Assembly (NCBI GenBank): GCA_964549635.1
Contig: CAZJVJ010000008.1
Span: forward strand, 1 to 64,000
Length of the DNA stretch: 64,000 bases
Source: VGNY01 sp964549635
Lineage (GTDB): Bacteria > Chloroflexota > Dehalococcoidia > GIF9 > UBA5629
Reading direction: 5' to 3'
This document shows, one piece after another, positions 60,488 to 64,000 of this stretch. Made by a program: the position numbers and the translations under genes. How positions within the stretch are numbered: position 1 is the first letter of the stretch; every line of letters begins with the position of its first letter. The notes below the pieces were generated by a model that worked only from the letters and a program-made list of their open reading frames with translations, did not search any database and was not told the origin of the DNA.

Positions 60488-60903
60488 TGTATAAGGCGTT
60501 ATTTGATGAGTTCCTGACTAGCCATAGCAGCCTCCAAGTATATGAAGATGGCAGGCTCGTCTTTGCCTCGTACAAAAGCGGACTTCTGCCTCTGCTCGAG
60601 TACATCGATAGATTTGCCTCCAGTCACCGAGGTGTAGTCGTCTTCGACAAAATAATGGGGCATGCTGCGGCTTTACTCTGTGTCAAGGCTGACTGCCGGG
60701 AAATCTACAGCCCCCTCGGCAGCGAACTCGCGGTCAGGGCACTGGACAAATATGGTATCAAGCACTACCTGATTGAAGTCGTGCCCTGCATTCAAAAGCC
60801 CGACCAGAGCGATATGTGCCCCTTGGAAAGGTTATCAATCGGCAAAGAGCCTCAGGAGTTTTATCAACTAGTCGCGAAATTGCTACTGAAAAGCAAGGAC
60901 TAG
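60487..60903 (+). CDS. DUF1893 protein
   Basis: 138 residues from a GTG start overlapping the previous stop by one base (TAGTG). The DUF1893 signature is complete: LQVYEDGRLVFASYKSGLLPLLEYID (in parts), VVVFDKIMGHAAALLCVKA, EIYSPLGSELAVRALDKYGI and DMCPLERLSIG with the conserved Cys. The family occurs in methanogens, Firmicutes and Chloroflexota; a deaminase-like fold has been suggested but no reaction shown. Coupled to the ECF S-like gene, which hints at a vitamin or nucleotide-related role. Confidence 0.9.
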   Translation: MYKALFDEFLTSHSSLQVYEDGRLVFASYKSGLLPLLEYIDRFASSHRGVVVFDKIMGHAAALLCVKADCREIYSPLGSELAVRALDKYGIKHYLIEVVPCIQKPDQSDMCPLERLSIGKEPQEFYQLVAKLLLKSKD

Positions 60904-61340
60904 GGCAAAGTAACCTGTGCTGTCCCAACCGCCACCTTTTCTCCGTCCTGGTTGATGGCCCACAGCTCGACTACCACAAAATTTTTGCCTTTGCCAATGG
61001 GATGTTTCTCGGTGACCACTCCGCCATAGGTGCAGGTAGACCCCACGGGCACAGGCTTGATGAGCTTGACTTCCATTTGCTTCAGCTGGCCTCCGGAGGC
61101 ATATGCCCAGTTGGTAATAACAGTGGCCATCAGGGACATGGTCTGATTGCCGTGCATCACCGGGACAGGCAGGCCAAACACCTGAGCGGTCTGGCACCAC
61201 TCCGGATTTGTATGGACTGGATTGTAGTCAAGCGAAGCCACAGCATGTCTCCAGATGACCTCTTGTGTTATGTGCTGCCTGACTTCAGGCAATACATCAC
61301 CACAGTTGACCGATTCAAACGTCACCTTCTTGGTCGCCAT
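60900..61340 (-). CDS. MaoC-like dehydratase, small subunit
   Basis: 146 residues of hot-dog fold. Hydratase motif ASLDYNPVHTNPEWCQTAQVFG carries the Asp and His of the MaoC site, followed by LPVPVMHGNQTMSLMATVIT. The VTEKHPIGKGKNFVVVELWAIN strand completes the fold. It is the partner of the FAS1-like N-terminal-type protein 47 nt upstream; similar pairs form heterodimeric enoyl-CoA hydratases. Its stop overlaps the end of the convergent DUF1893 gene by 4 nt. Confidence 0.88.
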   Translation of the reverse strand: MATKKVTFESVNCGDVLPEVRQHITQEVIWRHAVASLDYNPVHTNPEWCQTAQVFGLPVPVMHGNQTMSLMATVITNWAYASGGQLKQMEVKLIKPVPVGSTCTYGGVVTEKHPIGKGKNFVVVELWAINQDGEKVAVGTAQVTLP

Positions 61341-61387
61341 TCCTGTAACCTCCTGCTGCCTATTATTTGAAAATTCACCATCAAAGC

Positions 61388-61966
61388 TCAGGCCTCCAGA
61401 GCATGCTCGCCTTTAACGAACCTGAGTACATCTTCCCTGGACTTTGGCAAAATCAGCGTCATATAGCATCTACCCTTCAATTTTCCATGCTGGTCGTACA
61501 TTTCAGTGAGATATCTCATATAGTACTTTCCCCTCTTTACCCACTTATCGTAGCTCTTAGTCTTCACTGTGAGTATGTCGCCCACACGGATAGGGTCATG
61601 CCACTCAAGCACCTGGCCGGGATTTCTGGCACCTGGAGTACGGATCCAGCTACCAGCTCCTTTCTGAAACACATAGAAAAGAACCTGGGTGGCAAACATG
61701 GGGTGAGCTACCAAACCATCATAGCCACATTTCCTGGCATATTCTTCATCGTAAAACAGAGGATTATTATCAGGGACTCCCTCTGCATAGGCTATCATAT
61801 CCTCAGCCTTGACCTCGAACTTTATGGGCACCTCGGTCTCTTTGCCTATCTCTACCTCGTCCCAGAATTCGTAATCCTCTATCTGCTGTAGCTCCAGAAA
61901 ATCGGCTGAAAAGCTCTTCTGCTTCTCCGTCTTCTGATACTTTGCCATTTCTTCGAGATAACCCAT
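61388..61966 (-). CDS. MaoC N-terminal-type (FAS1-like) dehydratase, large subunit
   Basis: 192 residues; GGGAGGT lies before the ATG. The N-terminal hot-dog domain of MaoC-like proteins: EIGKETEVPIKFEVKAEDMIAYAEGVPDNNPLFYDEEYA (in parts) and GLVAHPMFATQVLFYVFQKG. It usually lacks the catalytic residues and pairs with a catalytic subunit, here the downstream gene, as in ChsH1/ChsH2-type hydratases. Tyr/Asp positions of the active site are replaced by DNNPLFY. It fits the many acyl-CoA enzymes of this window. Confidence 0.85.
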   Translation of the reverse strand: MGYLEEMAKYQKTEKQKSFSADFLELQQIEDYEFWDEVEIGKETEVPIKFEVKAEDMIAYAEGVPDNNPLFYDEEYARKCGYDGLVAHPMFATQVLFYVFQKGAGSWIRTPGARNPGQVLEWHDPIRVGDILTVKTKSYDKWVKRGKYYMRYLTEMYDQHGKLKGRCYMTLILPKSREDVLRFVKGEHALEA

Positions 61967-62167
61967 TCTTTAATACCTCCCTGTTATTTTAATGCACAGT
62001 TAACCATTCCTGATGTGCTAGTTCAATACCTGGAAGCTTCAGTCTCCTAATCTTTCCTCATCTCAGAAATATGGCGAGGCTGATTACCTCCGGATAAGCC
62101 ATCAGGCGGTATATACTATAATGTATCTTCTAACAACATTATCATCAGAGTAGCCTTAACTCTCCAG

Positions 62168-62917
62168 TCAGAATGTGAAGACCACCGACTTTGTTATTTC
62201 GTCAAGGCTGGCAGCCAAAGCGTTCCTATCCGCAAACCTTACGTTCAAGATTCTTGGCATTATTTTGCTGGCATGCCATTGGAGATATTTGCATTCGCGT
62301 ATCAGTGGCTTAAGAATAAGCCTGTTGCCACCGAAAAAGATGTAATCAAAGCTAAAACCGCTGAACTTCTCTTCAATTCTATTGGCAACTCGTCCCAAAA
62401 AGTCCTGCTTCTGCTCCTCAATCCTTCGGGCGAACCTTTTCTGACTTCGGCCGCCTTTCTTGTGCTCCTTATGTATGTAACCTGTGCCCGTCTTCCATTC
62501 CACCAGACTGTCACCATCAAAGACCCCTATAGCATAAGAGCCCCAGGCCACTAGAGCTACCCCAATGACATATCGCCTCTGCAACATATCTCTTAAAACT
62601 GAAATGTTTGGCTTACCGGCTGAAGTTTTACTTGCCGCGATTGGATACGCTGGCAGGACTACATACTTACCCGTCGTCTGACTCCAGAATATGGCTGCTC
62701 CGGTGCGGTACCTTTTGGCTCCATTCATAACCACATCGGCTCTGACTGCTGACTCAATCTCACCGGCATATGTCTCATACTCTAGCCCCAGCAGCTTTCC
62801 CAGACCATCGGGAAAATCGCCCGGTTCAACATATACAGTTACAAAATCGCCGGATTGAACTTCCAGCGAGGAAAGGAAATGGTGCAAGCCCTTTTTAGTA
62901 AAAACGCGACTCTGCAT
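62168..62917 (-). CDS. VLRF1/Vms1-type peptidyl-tRNA hydrolase
   Basis: 249 residues. The eRF1-like catalytic loop reads HKKGGRSQKRFARRIEEQK (about 152-170), matching the bacterial VLRF1 pattern in which Gln (Gln159) releases nascent chains from peptidyl-tRNA. VGVA..GSYAIGVFDGD and DYIFFGGNRLILKPL are flanking family segments. Vms1 and bacterial VLRF1 act in ribosome-associated quality control on stalled 50S subunits. It is 21 nt downstream of the rhomboid gene and shares its operon, which may point to handling of stalled membrane proteins (inference). Confidence 0.83.
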   Translation of the reverse strand: MQSRVFTKKGLHHFLSSLEVQSGDFVTVYVEPGDFPDGLGKLLGLEYETYAGEIESAVRADVVMNGAKRYRTGAAIFWSQTTGKYVVLPAYPIAASKTSAGKPNISVLRDMLQRRYVIGVALVAWGSYAIGVFDGDSLVEWKTGTGYIHKEHKKGGRSQKRFARRIEEQKQDFLGRVANRIEEKFSGFSFDYIFFGGNRLILKPLIRECKYLQWHASKIMPRILNVRFADRNALAASLDEITKSVVFTF

Positions 62918-62938
62918 GATGCCGCCGGTAGAAAAAAA

Positions 62939-63574
62939 CTACAAGAAGCTAGTATGAACTCTACTACGCAGAATAAGACCGGCTATTAAACCACATAGCA
63001 GCCCGCCCAGGTGGCCCTCCCAGGCTATACCTGGGACAAAGGATATGATTACGAACCCACCGATCACTGCCACCCACAGGGGCATGGCCACAGGTATGGG
63101 AAAAACATAGACCCGCTGCCTGGGCGTTAGCACGGCGAGCGTACCCCCCAGCGCAAAAATGGCGCCAGAGGCACCTATCACCGTATACATAACTTTGCCC
63201 AGGGGCAAAGATAGCAAAATAAAAAGGATATTGCCACAAATCCCGCCAAGAAAATAGACGATTAAAAAAGCGCGAACGCTAACCAATCGAATCAGAAAAC
63301 TGCCGAAGAAATAGAGGGTTAACATATTGGCCAGGAGATGCCATATACCCCGAGGGTCATGCACAAAGAGATTGGTCACGATTGTCCACGGCTCTTCCAG
63401 AAAACTTGCCGGGCGCAGTCCTAAAGCCTCAACAACTGGGTTGGGGCTGCCCGGCAAATCAGAACTGAACAGGGGCACTACCTTTTCTGCTATATATACC
63501 AGAAAACAGAGGATTATTATGATAAGTATTGGGACTATATTATCGCCACGGTAACTGCGATAGTTCATTTTCAT
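62939..63574 (-). CDS. Rhomboid family intramembrane serine protease
   Basis: 211 residues with six membrane helices. The active site is complete: Ser in VIGASGAIFALGG (helix 4) and His in WEGHLGGLLCGL (helix 6). The HLLANMLTLYFFGS segment holds the conserved HxxxN of helix 2. The GLRPASFLEEPWTIVTNLFVHDPRGIWH loop (in parts) is typical of the bacterial SPC-like group. A second ATG two codons later is possible. It lies between the MBL-fold hydrolase gene and the VLRF1 gene on the same strand. Confidence 0.93.
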   Translation of the reverse strand: MKMNYRSYRGDNIVPILIIIILCFLVYIAEKVVPLFSSDLPGSPNPVVEALGLRPASFLEEPWTIVTNLFVHDPRGIWHLLANMLTLYFFGSFLIRLVSVRAFLIVYFLGGICGNILFILLSLPLGKVMYTVIGASGAIFALGGTLAVLTPRQRVYVFPIPVAMPLWVAVIGGFVIISFVPGIAWEGHLGGLLCGLIAGLILRSRVHTSFL

Positions 63575-63604
63575 TCATTATCAGGATGAATTCATCGACC
63601 GCTC

Positions 63605-64000
63605 TTACACCAGCGAGTATAAAATCTTGTTGTTTTTCGTCTCTTTGCGTACCTTCCCATCTGCAACAAGGTATTCAAGATGAGCTATGGTCTCCCCCAC
63701 GGCAAACCATTTTTGTGTAGGCGGGAACTCCTCCCACGAGTCACAGTCAATATCCCAGGTTATATATGGGGACACCTCCCACGCTGTTTTTGCCCCATCT
63801 CCCAGAGCTAATAGCGTCTCCCTTAACCTCTCCCTGTGATGTTCATACAGTTCTGTTATTCGCCTTTTATGGTTGTCCCAGCGGCTTCGATGCCCAGGCA
63901 AAATAAGAGCCACATCAAGACTGTAGACCTTTCCCAGGCTTATCAGATACTGGTTTAGCGAATTCTCGAGTTCAGGCCACCAGGTGATGTTCGGGGTAAT
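63605..64000 (-). CDS. MBL-fold metallohydrolase, C-terminal part (5' end outside window)
   Basis: The frame is open to the right edge: 131 residues, beginning ITPNITWWPELENSLNQYLI. After SLDVALILPGHRS, whose GH is the last metal-site His of the metallo-beta-lactamase fold, comes a helical and winged C-terminal domain (ETIAHLEYLVADGKVRKE). This matches glyoxalase-II-like MBL proteins with a DNA-binding-like tail. Identity rests on the C-terminus only. It would be the first of the three-gene minus-strand unit with the rhomboid and VLRF1 genes. Confidence 0.8.
   Translation of the reverse strand: MTPNITWWPELENSLNQYLISLGKVYSLDVALILPGHRSRWDNHKRRITELYEHHRERLRETLLALGDGAKTAWEVSPYITWDIDCDSWEEFPPTQKWFAVGETIAHLEYLVADGKVRKETKNNKILYSLV

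Noticed and set aside
1..64000. tRNA or rRNA genes and cobalamin riboswitches
   Set aside because: I read the spacers for cloverleaf arms, CCA ends and B12-box motifs and saw none; a covariance-model scan would be needed to be certain.

Overview
The window looks like part of a scaffold from an uncultured, anaerobic Chloroflexota bacterium, most likely Dehalococcoidia. This is an inference from gene content, not from a marker phylogeny. The content includes an archaeal-type bifunctional FBP aldolase/phosphatase, a tungsten/molybdenum aldehyde:ferredoxin oxidoreductase, several acyl-CoA dehydrogenases, a class III CoA-transferase, a benzoyl-CoA-reductase/2-hydroxyacyl-CoA-dehydratase-like cluster, B12-dependent enzymes, and small families such as DUF1893, DUF763 and DUF5652. 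Three runs of exactly 100 N are scaffolding gaps. Two are flanked by identical 55-bp ends and one by identical 39-bp ends, so the flanks probably overlap.

Layout. 1-5.8 kb: a type I-C CRISPR-Cas operon on the minus strand (WYL regulator, cas3, cas5c, and cas8c cut by the left edge). The cas3 frame becomes intact when the artefactual gap is collapsed. No CRISPR array lies in the window. 6-13 kb, minus strand: dnaN, then fbp-rdgB-moaA-moaC, then an acyl-CoA mutase large subunit and CobO. 13-18 kb, plus strand: AOR, an SDR dehydrogenase, a CaiB-type CoA-transferase and a PduO-type cobalamin adenosyltransferase. 17.8-20.8 kb: ribosomal proteins L21-L27-L31, a YqhQ-like membrane protein, and hisA-hisI on the opposite strand. 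21-29.8 kb: two acyl-CoA dehydrogenases, a UbiA prenyltransferase, two radical SAM proteins, TlyA and a hydrolase. 29.9-33.9 kb: purF-purM-purH. 34-38.8 kb: a zinc-ribbon protein, a GalT-like protein, a nicotinamidase-nicotinate phosphoribosyltransferase fusion and a membrane-anchored GH1 glycosidase. 38.8-39.8 kb is a decayed region with a transposase remnant. 40-44.6 kb: two HgdB/BcrBC-like subunits and two activase ATPases. 45.8-55.2 kb: an acyl-CoA dehydrogenase, a secreted nuclease/phosphatase-like protein, a DoxX/MauE-FN3-TlpA fusion, a decayed MtrA-like gene, a CARDB lipoprotein, ArsM, DUF763 and a gamma carbonic anhydrase. 55.2-64 kb: two MFS transporters, an RNase H-like exonuclease, DegV, an ECF-type membrane component, DUF1893, a MaoC hydratase pair, a VLRF1-type peptidyl-tRNA hydrolase, a rhomboid protease and an MBL-fold hydrolase cut by the right edge.

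How the parts fit. Many genes act on CoA thioesters: three acyl-CoA dehydrogenases, a CoA-transferase, the SDR, the MaoC pair, the acyl-CoA mutase, and the ATP-driven reductase/dehydratase cluster. AOR could supply low-potential reductant. Cobalamin is a second theme: the mutase, two unrelated adenosyltransferases and a B12-binding radical SAM protein. Intergenic DNA carries a dispersed hairpin repeat family (core GAGGCTAAAGCCTC). Several operon-leading genes have a -10 box so close to the start codon that the mRNA would be leaderless or nearly so, whereas internal genes usually have clear Shine-Dalgarno sequences.
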